Source of the DNA: Bacillota bacterium
GTDB lineage: Bacteria > Bacillota > Sulfobacillia > JAJZYS01 > JAJYTV01
NCBI GenBank assembly: GCA_021793215.1
Contig: JAJYTE010000018.1
Span: 1 to 50,475, forward strand
Direction of reading: 5' to 3'
DNA length: 50,475 bases
Below are positions 24,851 through 34,862 of this stretch, piece by piece. A program made the translations under genes and the position numbers. How positions within the stretch are numbered: position 1 is the first letter of the stretch; each line of letters starts with the position of its first letter. Below the pieces are notes generated by a model. That model had not been told where the DNA came from. It saw only the letters and a program-made list of their open reading frames with translations, and did no database searches.

Positions 24851-26227
24851 CTACGCGGCCGGGGGCTCCGGCCGCGGCAGCGCCGGGAGGCGAGTCTCCA
24901 GCTCCCCGGCGCGGCGCAGGAGGCGATGGTCCTCGAAGCGGCGGCCGACGATCTGCAGTCCGATCGGCAGGCCGTCGCGGTCCTGGCCCATCGGGATGTT
25001 CACGGCGGGCCAGCCGGTCACGTTGAACGGGCCGGTGTAGCGGATCAGGGCGTCGCGCACCTCGGCCCCCGCGCCATCGCCGAGCTGCACCTCGCTCTGG
25101 CCGGAGAAGGGAGCGGTGACCGGGGCGGTCGGCAGCAGCAGCCCATCGACCTCCTGGTCCGCGAGCCGACGCTCGAGGCGGCGCGTCAGCGCCCAGCGCT
25201 CCTCGAGCAGCGCCACGTAATCCTCCGCGAGCGTGCCGCGCCCGCGCACGATGCGGGCCACCAGCCCTTCGCCGAAGCGCTCGGGACGGTTCGCGACCGC
25301 CTCCCGGTGGATGTGGTAGGTCTCTGGTCCGCGGATCGCCGCCTGCAGCCGGGAGAACTCCCGGTGCGGCGGCAGGTCCACCTCGACGACGGTGTACCCG
25401 AGCGCCTCGGCCTGCGCCACCGCGTCGCGGAACGCGGCGAGCACGTCGGGATGCGCCTCGGTCTGGAACCAGGACCACGGCACCCCCAGCCGGTGCGTCT
25501 CGGGCGACTCCGGCGGCAGGGCCGGCAGGCTCTGCGGGTCGTCCGGGTCGTAGCCCGCGAGCTCCTCGAAGAGCAGCGCCGCGGTGGCGACGTCGCGCGC
25601 CATGGGACCGGCGTGGTCGAGCGTCGTGCTGAGCGGCATGATCCCGCCGCGCCCGATCACCCCAGCGGTCGGCTTCAGCCCGACGACGCCGCAGAGCGCC
25701 GCCGGCAGACGGATCGAGGCCGCGGTGTCGCTGCCGAGGGCGAGCGTCACCATCCCCGCGGCCAGGGCGGCCGCCGAGCCCCCCGAGGAGCCCCCCGGGA
25801 TGCGCGCGAGGTCGAAGGGGTTGCGCGTCGGGGCGGTGATGATGCCGAAGGCGAGCTCCTCCGTGTTCAGCTTGCCGGTGACTACGGCCCCCTGCGCCAG
25901 CAGCAGCGCGACGGCGTGGGCATCCCGGCGCGCCGGCTCGTAGCCATAGGCGCGGGAGCCGCCCGTCGTGGGGAGGCCCGCCACGTCGTAGAGGTCCTTG
26001 ACGCCCAAGGTGAGCCCGGCGAGGCGCCCGCCGATCTCCCCGGCGTCGACGCGGCGCGCCACTTCGGCCGCATCCTGGGCCAGGGTGATGTAGGCGCGCA
26101 GCTGCGGTTCCCAGCGCGCCCGGCGCGCGTCCTGCGCCGCGAAGAGATCCGCAGCGCGCACGGCGCCGCTGCGCAGGAGATCGAGGACAGTGCGGGCGGG
26201 GGCGAGGGCGAGGTCCCGCTCGTTCAT
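24851..26227 (-). CDS. Amidase signature family protein
   Basis: A 458-residue amidase of the Ser-cisSer-Lys family. Lys77 is in GVKDLYD, the cis-Ser is in GGSSGGS (about 147-151) and the nucleophile Ser171 is in GSDTAASIR. The usual GSDTGGS has two alanines here instead of glycines, a variation known in some relatives. The start is ATG 26227 with GGAGGTG 6 nt upstream; the earlier in-frame codon lacks such a site. The protein could cleave a range of amides; it lacks GatB/GatC neighbours, so it is not the tRNA amidotransferase subunit. It may belong to the amide-handling theme of the upstream cluster. Confidence 0.88.
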   Translation of the reverse strand: MNERDLALAPARTVLDLLRSGAVRAADLFAAQDARRARWEPQLRAYITLAQDAAEVARRVDAGEIGGRLAGLTLGVKDLYDVAGLPTTGGSRAYGYEPARRDAHAVALLLAQGAVVTGKLNTEELAFGIITAPTRNPFDLARIPGGSSGGSAAALAAGMVTLALGSDTAASIRLPAALCGVVGLKPTAGVIGRGGIMPLSTTLDHAGPMARDVATAALLFEELAGYDPDDPQSLPALPPESPETHRLGVPWSWFQTEAHPDVLAAFRDAVAQAEALGYTVVEVDLPPHREFSRLQAAIRGPETYHIHREAVANRPERFGEGLVARIVRGRGTLAEDYVALLEERWALTRRLERRLADQEVDGLLLPTAPVTAPFSGQSEVQLGDGAGAEVRDALIRYTGPFNVTGWPAVNIPMGQDRDGLPIGLQIVGRRFEDHRLLRRAGELETRLPALPRPEPPAA

Positions 26228-26594
26228 CGGATGCACCTCCATGGCCTCGGCTGGCGGTTCCGGGGACGGCCATGCCAACAGCATAGCGTCAAACGGCCGG
26301 TTGGGGCAGGACTTCGGCGCGGAACCGATGGTCTGCGGCGTTCCGCGAACAGGACGTGGGGCGCCCCGGCCGGCGCCTCGCGGCGCGGCGGATGGCCCTT
26401 GGCAGGACGGGCGGACCTCGCCGCGGGACAGGCCCGCAGCGGGGCGGCACACTGCCGCGTCACGGCAACGCATCGCGCCGCCTGCCGACCCGGCGCAGCG
26501 GCCCGCAAAGGAACACCTCGAGTGGCACCGCGGCCACGTCTACATCGCATCAGCGCACGGCGGCGGCGTAGGAGATGGGTCGCGAGAAAACTGT
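26228..26594. other. Intergenic stretch between the amidase and the ilv-leu promoter
   Basis: No gene is visible. At 26522-26533 the sequence GTGGCACCGCGG matches the T-box antiterminator consensus, but no T-box stem I elements or T-run terminator accompany it. Confidence 0.5.
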
Positions 26595-26624
26595 TGACGG
26601 ATCGGTCCCGGCTCCTGTATAGTC
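26595..26624 (+). promoter_or_regulatory. Vegetative sigma-factor promoter of the ilv-leu operon
   Basis: TTGACG (26595-26600) and TATAGT (26619-26624) with 18-bp spacing are near-consensus -35 and -10 boxes. Transcription should begin about 26631, upstream of the T-box leader. Confidence 0.8.
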
Positions 26625-26689
26625 ACGGCCAACAACCTTGTTCGCCCGCCATTGGCGGGACGGGGCAAGGGGTCAATGCAATAGTCCTG

Positions 26690-26960
26690 CTGCGATGAAG
26701 GGACGCGCCGCCGAAGCCCACGGGCAAGAGAGAGCCGGCCATGGCTGAAAGCCGGACCCAAGGGCAAGGCAGCACTCCTCCCCGAGCTGCCCGTTGAACA
26801 CCCCAGCTTGTGACGGCTGGGACAAATAGGCGGGCCGGCGAACAAAAGCCGTTATCAGTGGTCGAGGCTTCCCGCGAAACCGCTGCGTGCGGGTCCGGGA
26901 GGTGAACAAGGTGGTACCGCGACATCAGTTCGCCCTTGATGGGCAGCCGATGTCGTTTTT
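26690..26960 (+). ncRNA. T-box leader of the ilv-leu operon
   Basis: A tRNA-sensing leader. Stem I marks are GATGAAGGGA (from about 26694), the AGAGAG bulge before GCCGG (about 26729-26740), and the opposing strand with CTCCTCCCCGAG. The antiterminator motif AAGGTGGTACCGCG is at 26909-26922; TGGT would pair with ACCA at the tRNA end, so the discriminator base is A. CGACATC (26920-26926) and GATGTCG (26949-26955) followed by TTTTT (26956-26960) form the competing terminator. The best specifier candidate is CTC (26775-26777, Leu), a tentative reading from the manual fold. Uncharged tRNA should allow read-through into ilvN and onward. Confidence 0.92.
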
Positions 26961-26993
26961 CATTTCCGAAGTTCGCTGCAGGAGGCGATGGCG

Positions 26994-27536
26994 ATGGAGT
27001 TCACCCTCGGGATCCTGGTCGACAACGAGGCCGGCGTCCTTGCACGTGTCGCGAGCCTCTTTAGTCGGCGCGGCTACAACATCCAGAGCCTCGCCGTCGG
27101 GCCGACCGATGACCCCGGTACCTCGTGGATCACGCTGCGGGCGGAGGGTGAGGACGCGGTGCGCGTCCAGATGCAGCGCCAGCTCGGAAAGCTCGTCGAG
27201 GTGGTCGGGGTCTACCACATGACCGAGGGCATCTCCGTCGAGCGCGAGCTCGCGCTGATCAAGGTCAGTACGGGCGACCGACGCGCAGAGGTGATGCAGA
27301 TCGCCCAGACCTTCCGCGCCGCGGTGATCGACGTGAGTCCCAGTTCCGTCGTGCTCGAGACCACAGGCGATCGCGGCAAGGTGAACGCCCTGATCGAGGT
27401 CATGCACGAGTTCGGCGTGCTCGAGGTCGCGCGCACCGGCGCCGTCGCGATGCTTCGCGGACCGGGCGTCTTCCGGGAAGACGTGGAGGACGGCCGTGCC
27501 CCGCCGGACGACCTGCGCAAGACCGAGACCCGCTAA
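26994..27536 (+). CDS. ilvN: Acetolactate synthase small (regulatory) subunit
   Basis: A 180-residue regulatory subunit. An N-terminal ACT domain (FTLGILVDNEAGVLARVASLFSRRGYNIQSLAVG) binds valine, and a second ferredoxin-like domain (RAEVMQIAQTFRAAVIDVSPSSVVLETTG) completes the IlvN/IlvH architecture. AGGAGG ends 2 nt before the ATG at 26988 and 8 nt before the ATG at 26994, so the second is preferred. It is the first gene behind the T-box leader, while its catalytic partner ilvB is seventh in the operon. Confidence 0.93.
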   Translation: MEFTLGILVDNEAGVLARVASLFSRRGYNIQSLAVGPTDDPGTSWITLRAEGEDAVRVQMQRQLGKLVEVVGVYHMTEGISVERELALIKVSTGDRRAEVMQIAQTFRAAVIDVSPSSVVLETTGDRGKVNALIEVMHEFGVLEVARTGAVAMLRGPGVFREDVEDGRAPPDDLRKTETR

Positions 27537-27554
27537 CTGAAGGAGGACGAAGAG

Positions 27555-28592
<1,038 letters not shown>

Positions 28593-28620
28593 CGTTCGAT
28601 TCGGCAGAGGAGGGTGAGCG

Positions 28621-30177
28621 ATGCGACGCATCCGGATCTTCGACACGACGCTGCGCGACGGGGAGCAGTCCCCCGGCGTCAACCTCATGGGTATCGAGAA
28701 GATCGAGATCGCGCGGCAGCTGGAGCGCCTTGGCGTCGACATCATCGAGGCGGGCTTCCCGATCACCTCAGAGGGCGACATGGAAGCCGTCCAGGCGATC
28801 TCGCGCGAGGTGCGAGGGCCCGTGATCGCGGCGCTCGCCCGCACCCACCAGGCCGACATCGAGGCAGCGGCGAAGGCGCTCGAGCAGGCGAAGAGCCCAC
28901 GCATCCACGTCTTCACGTCGTTCTCGCCGGTGCACCTCCAGTACATGCTGCGCAAGAGCGAGGACGAGGTGATCGCGATGAGCGTCGCCTCGATCGAGGC
29001 GGCGCGCCGCTACGTCGACGACGTGGAGTTCTCCGGCCAGGACGCGATGCGCTCGGACCCCGCCTTCGTCTTCCGCGCGATCGCCGCGGCGATCGCGGCG
29101 GGCGCCACGACGATCAACATCCCGGACACGGTGGGCTACACGGCGCCCGAGGAGTTCGCAGCCCTGATCCGCGGCGTGCGCGAACAGGTGCCGGGCGCCA
29201 AGGACGTGCACATCTCGGTCCACTGCCACAACGACCTCGGCCTCGCCGTCGCGAACACGCTCGCGGGGCTCGCGGCAGGCGCCGACCAGGCCGAGGTGGC
29301 GGTCAACGGGATCGGCGAGCGCGCCGGCAACACGTCGCTCGAGGAGGTCGCGATGGCGCTCGCGACGCGCGAGGACTTCTTCCAGATGGACACGGGCATC
29401 GACGCGCGGGAGATCGGGCGCACAAGCCGGCTCGTCAGCCGCCTCACGGGCATGCAGGTCCAGCCGAACAAGGCGATCGTCGGCGCGAACGCCTTCGCCC
29501 ACGAGGCGGGCATTCACCAGGACGGCGTGATCAAGGAGCGCACCACCTACGAGATCATGAACCCGCAGGACATCGGCCAGGGCGAAACGCAGCTCGTGAT
29601 GGGCAAGCACTCGGGGCGTCACGCCTTCCAGATGAAGCTCGCGGCGCTGGGCTATAGCCTTGCGGAGACGGAGCAGCGCGAGCTCTTTCGGCGCTTCAAG
29701 GCGCTGACGGACAAGAAGAAGCAGGTCACCGACCGCGACATCCAGTCGCTCGTGGAGGACGAGATCTACCGCTTCGACGACGCCTACGAGCTCGTCGACT
29801 ACCAGGTCTCGAGCGCTGGCGGAGCACCCTCGACCGCCACCGTCGGCGTCTGCACGCAGGGCGGAGCGGCTGGCGCGGTGACGCGCGAGGCGGCGGTCGG
29901 CCTGGGCCCGATCGAGGCGCTCTACCTCGCGCTGCAGCGCGCGACCGGCCTGCAGGCCGACCTCAAGGACTACGCGATCCAGTCGGTCGGGGGCGGGTCG
30001 GACGCGCAGGGCGAGGTGCGCTGCAGCATCGACTACTTCGGCCAGACGTTCGTCGGCTTCGGCGTTTCGACGGACATCCTCGAGGCGAGCGCGCTCGCCT
30101 ACCTGCACGCGCTCAACAAGGCGGCCGCCGTACGCGCGCAGGCGGAGCAGCACCCCACCGGAAAGGAGGCGATCTGA
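28621..30177 (+). CDS. leuA: 2-Isopropylmalate synthase
   Basis: A 518-residue full-length LeuA. The catalytic barrel has DTTLRDGEQSPGV, HCHNDLGLAVAN and NGIGERAGNTSLEEV. The C-terminal LeuA allosteric domain (about 390-510, with VGVCTQGGAAG and SVGGGSDAQGEV) is present, so leucine feedback is expected. It condenses acetyl-CoA with 2-oxoisovalerate. Its TGA is followed immediately by the leuC start. Confidence 0.96.
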   Translation: MRRIRIFDTTLRDGEQSPGVNLMGIEKIEIARQLERLGVDIIEAGFPITSEGDMEAVQAISREVRGPVIAALARTHQADIEAAAKALEQAKSPRIHVFTSFSPVHLQYMLRKSEDEVIAMSVASIEAARRYVDDVEFSGQDAMRSDPAFVFRAIAAAIAAGATTINIPDTVGYTAPEEFAALIRGVREQVPGAKDVHISVHCHNDLGLAVANTLAGLAAGADQAEVAVNGIGERAGNTSLEEVAMALATREDFFQMDTGIDAREIGRTSRLVSRLTGMQVQPNKAIVGANAFAHEAGIHQDGVIKERTTYEIMNPQDIGQGETQLVMGKHSGRHAFQMKLAALGYSLAETEQRELFRRFKALTDKKKQVTDRDIQSLVEDEIYRFDDAYELVDYQVSSAGGAPSTATVGVCTQGGAAGAVTREAAVGLGPIEALYLALQRATGLQADLKDYAIQSVGGGSDAQGEVRCSIDYFGQTFVGFGVSTDILEASALAYLHALNKAAAVRAQAEQHPTGKEAI

Positions 30178-31458
30178 GTGGCGATGACCTTGGCCGAGAG
30201 GATGCTGGCGGACCGCTCTGGACTGCGAGAGGTCCATCCGGGAGAGATCGTGGAGACACCCGTTGACCTCGTGATGGGAAACGACATCACCGCGCCGATC
30301 GCCATCCGCGAATTCGAGGCGGCGGGCGCGACCCGCCTCTTCGACCGCGAGCGCGTCGCGCTCGTGATGAGCCACTTCGTGCCGGCGAAGGACATCAACT
30401 CCGCCGACCAGACCCAGATCATGCGCCGCTTCGCGAAGGAGCAGCAGGTCAAGCACTACTACCCCGAAGGGACGGGCGGAATCGAGCACACGCTGCTGCC
30501 GGAGCGCGGCATCGTCGTGCCGGGCGACATCGTGATCGGCGCGGACTCCCACACCTGCACCTACGGCGGGCTCGGCGCGTTCGCGACGGGCGTGGGCTCC
30601 ACGGACCTCGCCTACGCCATGGCGACGGGCCGCACCTGGTTCAAGGTGCCCGAGTCGATGCGCTTCGTCTACTACGGGAAGCGCCAGCCGTACGTCACCG
30701 GCAAGGACCTCATCCTCTACACGATCAAGATGATCGGCGACGACGGAGCGCTCTACCGCGCGATGGAGTTCACCGGCGAGGCGATCGCGGACCTGCCGAT
30801 GGAGGACCGCCTGACCATGTCGAACATGACGATCGAGGCCGGCGGCAAGGTGGGGATCGTCCCGACGGATGCCCTGACCCTGCGCTACGAGGTGGGCCGG
30901 GCGGAGCGGCCCTGGCGCATCTACGCCGCGGACCCGGGCGCGCGCTACGTCGCCGAGTACGAGATCGACGTCTCGGCTCTGGAGCCGCAGGTCGCGTTCC
31001 CCTCGCTCCCTTCGCTGACGCGCGGCATCAGTGCCGTCGGCGACGTCGGGATCGACCAGGTGTTCATCGGGTCGTGCACCAACGGGCGCCTCTCGGACCT
31101 GCGCATCGCCGCCTCCATCCTGCGCGGCCAGCGCGTGCACCCCGAGACGCGGCTGATCGTCATCCCGGCGACGCAGGACGTCTACAAGGCCGCGCTGCGC
31201 GAGGGGCTGATCGAGGTCTTCGTCGAGGCGGGCGCCTCGGTGAGCACCTCGACCTGCGGACCGTGCCTCGGCGGGCACATGGGCGTGCTCGGCAAGGGCG
31301 AGCGCTGCCTCTCGACCTCCAACCGCAACTACGTCGGGCGCATGGGCGACCGCGAGTCGGAAGTGTTCCTCGCGAGCCCGGCCGTCGCCGCGGCGACGGC
31401 GATCCGGGGACGCATCACCGATCCCCGCGAGATGTCTCCCGTAGAGGAGGCGGTCTGA
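30178..31458 (+). CDS. leuC: 3-Isopropylmalate dehydratase large subunit
   Basis: A 426-residue aconitase-family large subunit. The 4Fe-4S cysteines are in IGSCTNGRLSDLR and TCGPCLGGHMG, and DSHTCTYGGLGAFATGVGSTDLA is conserved. The length matches the shorter LeuC type typical of archaea and many Bacillota, Thermotogae and similar groups rather than the ~465-residue E. coli type. GTG 30178 follows the leuA stop with no gap; AAAGGAGG lies 8 nt upstream. It partners LeuD. Confidence 0.95.
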   Translation: MAMTLAERMLADRSGLREVHPGEIVETPVDLVMGNDITAPIAIREFEAAGATRLFDRERVALVMSHFVPAKDINSADQTQIMRRFAKEQQVKHYYPEGTGGIEHTLLPERGIVVPGDIVIGADSHTCTYGGLGAFATGVGSTDLAYAMATGRTWFKVPESMRFVYYGKRQPYVTGKDLILYTIKMIGDDGALYRAMEFTGEAIADLPMEDRLTMSNMTIEAGGKVGIVPTDALTLRYEVGRAERPWRIYAADPGARYVAEYEIDVSALEPQVAFPSLPSLTRGISAVGDVGIDQVFIGSCTNGRLSDLRIAASILRGQRVHPETRLIVIPATQDVYKAALREGLIEVFVEAGASVSTSTCGPCLGGHMGVLGKGERCLSTSNRNYVGRMGDRESEVFLASPAVAAATAIRGRITDPREMSPVEEAV

Positions 31459-31958
31459 TGCCGAGGGCCTGGAAGTACGGTGACAACGTCGACACCGACG
31501 TGATCATTCCCGCCCGCTACCTCGTCACGGGTGACCCCGAGAAGCTCGGACCGCATTGCCTGGAGAACCTCGACCCCGAGTTCGTCGCCAGAAAGCAGCC
31601 AGGCGACGTGATCGTCGGCGGGCGCAACTTCGGCTGCGGCAGCTCGCGCGAGCACGCGCCGATCGCGATCAAGGGGGCGGGCGTGCCCTGCGTGATCGCC
31701 GAGTCCTTCGCCCGCATCTTCTTCCGCAACGCGATCAACATCGGACTTCGGGTCTACGAGTCGCCGACTGCGGCGCAAGGGATCCAGATGGGCGACGAGG
31801 TCGAGGTCGATGAGGCGCAGGCCGCGATCTTCAACCGCACGCGCGGCGAACGCTACGAGATCATTCCGCTCTCGCCCTTCGTGCAGGAGATCGTGGCGGC
31901 TGGCGGCCTGATGGCGAAGCTGCGGCGCGAACTGCAGGCAGGGGGGGCGTCGTCGTGA
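31458..31958 (+). CDS. leuD: 3-Isopropylmalate dehydratase small subunit
   Basis: A 166-residue small subunit of the short LeuD type. It begins RAWKYGDNVDTDVIIPARYL and contains the substrate-binding loop GGRNFGCGSSREHAP and FARIFFRNAINIGL. ATG 31458 overlaps the leuC stop by one base; GAGGAGG is 7 nt upstream. Confidence 0.95.
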   Translation: MPRAWKYGDNVDTDVIIPARYLVTGDPEKLGPHCLENLDPEFVARKQPGDVIVGGRNFGCGSSREHAPIAIKGAGVPCVIAESFARIFFRNAINIGLRVYESPTAAQGIQMGDEVEVDEAQAAIFNRTRGERYEIIPLSPFVQEIVAAGGLMAKLRRELQAGGASS

Positions 31959-33103
31959 CGGAGGAGAAGGGCGTCTCCCACCAGCTGGTGCTCCTGCCCG
32001 GCGACGGGATCGGTCCCGAGGTGATCTCCGCGGCGGAGACGGTCATGGTGACCGCCCGCGAGTACCTGCGCCGCGAGGGCATCGAACTCTCCTGGGAGGC
32101 GAAGCCGATCGGTGGCGCCGCGATCGAGGAGGCGGGCAAGCCGCTGCCGGACGAGACGCTCACGGCGGCCCAGGCGGCGAAGGGCGTACTGCTCGGCGCG
32201 GTGGGCGGGCCCAAGTGGGATCGCCTGGCGCCGCAGGAGCGGCCGGAGGCCGGACTCCTCGGCCTGCGCCGCGCGCTGTCCGTGTACGCGAACCTGCGCC
32301 CGGCGACGCTCCTGCCCGGTCTCGAGGGCCACTCGCCGCTGCGGCCAGATGCGGTCGCGGGGCTGAACGTCCTGCTGGTGCGCGAGTTGACGGGCGGCGT
32401 CTACTTCGGCCAGCCCAGGGGGCGCAGCGGCGAGAAGCCTGCGCGGAGCGCCCTCGACACCATGGCCTACGAGGAGGGGGAGATCCGGCGGGTCGCCCAC
32501 GTCGCCTTCCGCTCGGCGCAGCGGCGCCAAGGGCGCGTCACCTCGGTCGACAAGCGCAACGTGCTCGAGACGTCGCGCCTGTGGCGCGAGGTGGTCGAGG
32601 AGGTTGCGAACGAGTACCCCGACGTCAAGGTCGAGCACCAGCTGGTCGACGCGATGGCGATGCTGCTCGTGCTGCGGCCGCAGATCTTCGACGTGGTGCT
32701 CACGGAGAACATGTTCGGCGACATCCTCAGCGACGAGCTGGGCGGCGTCGTCGGCAGTCTCGGCGTGATGGCGTCGGCCAGCCTGGCCGACGACGGCCCC
32801 GGACTCTACGAGCCGGTGCACGGCTCGGCGCCGGACATCGCAGGCAAGGACCTCGCGAACCCCCTGGGCGCGATCCTGTCGCTCGCGATGCTCGCCGAGC
32901 ACAGCCTCGGTCTGCCGCTCCTGGCGCGCGCCATCGAGGGCGCCGTCGACGAAGTCCTGCGTCAGGGCCTGCGCACCCAGGACATCGGGGGCGGCGGGCA
33001 GGGCGAGAAGGTGATCGGAACGCGCGAGATGGGGGAGCGCGTCGCCGCCGCGCTCGCGCAGAGCCTACATTCGCGCCAGGCGCTCAACGCGACCTACTTC
33101 TGA
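31955..33103 (+). CDS. leuB: 3-Isopropylmalate dehydrogenase
   Basis: A 382-residue IMDH. It has LLPGDGIGPEV, the substrate loop GLLGLRRALSVYANLRPA, RELTGGVYFGQPRG, the Mg-binding MFGDILSDELGGVVGSLG and the NAD motif EPVHGSAPDIAGKDLANP. GTG 31955 overlaps the leuD stop by four bases. It oxidises and decarboxylates 3-isopropylmalate. Confidence 0.96.
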   Translation: MTEEKGVSHQLVLLPGDGIGPEVISAAETVMVTAREYLRREGIELSWEAKPIGGAAIEEAGKPLPDETLTAAQAAKGVLLGAVGGPKWDRLAPQERPEAGLLGLRRALSVYANLRPATLLPGLEGHSPLRPDAVAGLNVLLVRELTGGVYFGQPRGRSGEKPARSALDTMAYEEGEIRRVAHVAFRSAQRRQGRVTSVDKRNVLETSRLWREVVEEVANEYPDVKVEHQLVDAMAMLLVLRPQIFDVVLTENMFGDILSDELGGVVGSLGVMASASLADDGPGLYEPVHGSAPDIAGKDLANPLGAILSLAMLAEHSLGLPLLARAIEGAVDEVLRQGLRTQDIGGGGQGEKVIGTREMGERVAAALAQSLHSRQALNATYF

Positions 33104-33119
33104 GAGGAGGCGGACGGTG

Positions 33120-34859
33120 ATGGTGGAAACCGGTGCGCGCACGCTCCTGCGTTGTCTGCAGGAGGAAGGCGTCGACGTGATTTTCGGCTACCCGGGCGGA
33201 GCGGTGCTCCCGATCTACGACGCGCTCTACGACTCCTCGATCCGGCACATCCTCGTCCGCCACGAGCAGGGCGCGGTGCACGCTGCGGACGGATTCGCGC
33301 GCGTGTCCGGGAAGGTCGGGGTCTGCCTCGCGACGTCGGGGCCCGGTGCGACGAACCTCGTGACGGGACTCGCGACCGCCCTGATGGACTCGATCCCGCT
33401 CGTCGCGATCACCGGCCAGGTGGCGCGCGCGCTGATCGGCACGGACGCGTTCCAGGAGGTCGACACGCTCGGCGTCACGCGGGCGATCACCAAGCACAGC
33501 TACCTCGTCGAGGACGCGAAGGACATCCCCCGCATCGTCCACGAGGCCTTCCACATCGCGCGCACCGGCCGTCCCGGCCCAGTGCTGATCGACCTGCCGA
33601 AGAACGTCTGCCTGCAGCGCGTGCCGGTCGTCCACCCCGGCGCGCCTCCTGGCCGCCGCGGCTACCGCTTCGCCAAGGAGGCGGACCCCGGGGCTGTCGA
33701 GGCGGCGGCGCAGGCGATCGCCGCGGCGGAGCGGCCGCTGCTGATCGTCGGCGGCGGCGTGATCCACTCCGGCATGCACGAGTCGCTGCGCCGCCTGATG
33801 CAGGCGATCGACGTGCCGGCCACGAGCACGCTGATGGGGCTCGGCGCCGTCGTCGGAACGGATCCGCGCCACCTCGGTCTCCTGGGCATGCACGGCACCT
33901 ACGCCGCGAACCGCGCGACGGCCCATGCCGACCTCGTGATCGGGGTCGGGCTGCGCTTCGACGACCGGGTCACGGGATCCGCGCCCCACTTCGCGCCGAA
34001 GGCGAAGATCATCCACTTCGAGATCGAGGAAGCGGAGATCGAGAAGATCGTCCGCGTCGACTTCCCGGTGCTCGGGGACCTGCGCTACTCGCTGCCGGCG
34101 CTCGAGGAGGCCGTGGAGAGGAACCCGCGCACGGCCAGCGACGCATCGCGCAGCGCCTGGTGGGAGGAGATTCGGGCCTGGGAGGAGCACCAGGGCTGGA
34201 CCGCCCTCACGCCGATGGAGCTCGGCGGCGAGGATGGGAAGCTGCTGCGGCCACAGGCGGTCATCCAGGAGGTCTACAAGGCGACGGGCGGCGACGCGGT
34301 CGTCGTCACGGACGTCGGTCAGCACCAGATGTGGACGGCGCTCCTCTACCCGTTCCGGGAGGCGCGACAGCTCGTCACCTCAGGCGGCCTCGGCACGATG
34401 GGCTTCGGCCTGCCCGCGGCGCTGGGCGCGCAGATGGCGCAGCCGGAGAAGAGCGTCTGGCTGATCTCCGGCGACGGAAGCATCCAGATGAACATCCAGG
34501 AGATGGCCACGGCGACCAACTACGGCCTGCCAGTGCGCGTCGTGGTGATCAACAACCACCAGCTCGGCATGGTGCGCCAGTGGCAGGAACTCTTCCACCA
34601 GGAGCGCTACAGTGCGGTCGCGATGACCGACCTGCCGGACTACCGCCTGCTCGCGGAGGCGTACGGCTGGAAGGGCCTGCGCGTCGAGACGGCGGACGGC
34701 CTCAGGGAGGCGCTCGCGGCGTGCGCCGAGTACCCCGGTCCCGTGATCCTCGACGTCGTCGTCGAGCCGCAGGAGAACGTCTTCCCGATGGTCCCGGCGG
34801 GCGCGAGCCTTTCGGAGGTCATCCTGGAGAAGCCGCAGCCCGCCGTCGAGAGGAGCTAG
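33120..34859 (+). CDS. ilvB: Acetolactate synthase large (catalytic) subunit
   Basis: A 579-residue thiamine-diphosphate enzyme. The catalytic Glu is in VRHEQGAVHAADG, the FAD-associated central domain follows, and the ThDP motif is SGDGSIQMNIQEMATATNYGLPVRVVVINN. It makes acetolactate and acetohydroxybutyrate with IlvN. GAGAGGAGG lies 9 nt before ATG 33120; GTG 33117 is an alternative. It is placed after leuB, six genes away from ilvN. Confidence 0.95.
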   Translation: MVETGARTLLRCLQEEGVDVIFGYPGGAVLPIYDALYDSSIRHILVRHEQGAVHAADGFARVSGKVGVCLATSGPGATNLVTGLATALMDSIPLVAITGQVARALIGTDAFQEVDTLGVTRAITKHSYLVEDAKDIPRIVHEAFHIARTGRPGPVLIDLPKNVCLQRVPVVHPGAPPGRRGYRFAKEADPGAVEAAAQAIAAAERPLLIVGGGVIHSGMHESLRRLMQAIDVPATSTLMGLGAVVGTDPRHLGLLGMHGTYAANRATAHADLVIGVGLRFDDRVTGSAPHFAPKAKIIHFEIEEAEIEKIVRVDFPVLGDLRYSLPALEEAVERNPRTASDASRSAWWEEIRAWEEHQGWTALTPMELGGEDGKLLRPQAVIQEVYKATGGDAVVVTDVGQHQMWTALLYPFREARQLVTSGGLGTMGFGLPAALGAQMAQPEKSVWLISGDGSIQMNIQEMATATNYGLPVRVVVINNHQLGMVRQWQELFHQERYSAVAMTDLPDYRLLAEAYGWKGLRVETADGLREALAACAEYPGPVILDVVVEPQENVFPMVPAGASLSEVILEKPQPAVERS

Positions 34860-34862
34860 GAA

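Noticed and set aside
26522-26533. GTGGCACCGCGG, a full match to the T-box antiterminator core, upstream of the real T-box
   Set aside because: No stem I motifs or T-run terminator accompany it, it lies upstream of the operon promoter, and it can be part of a simple GTGGC/GCCAC hairpin. Chance in GC-rich DNA or a worn relic; not called.
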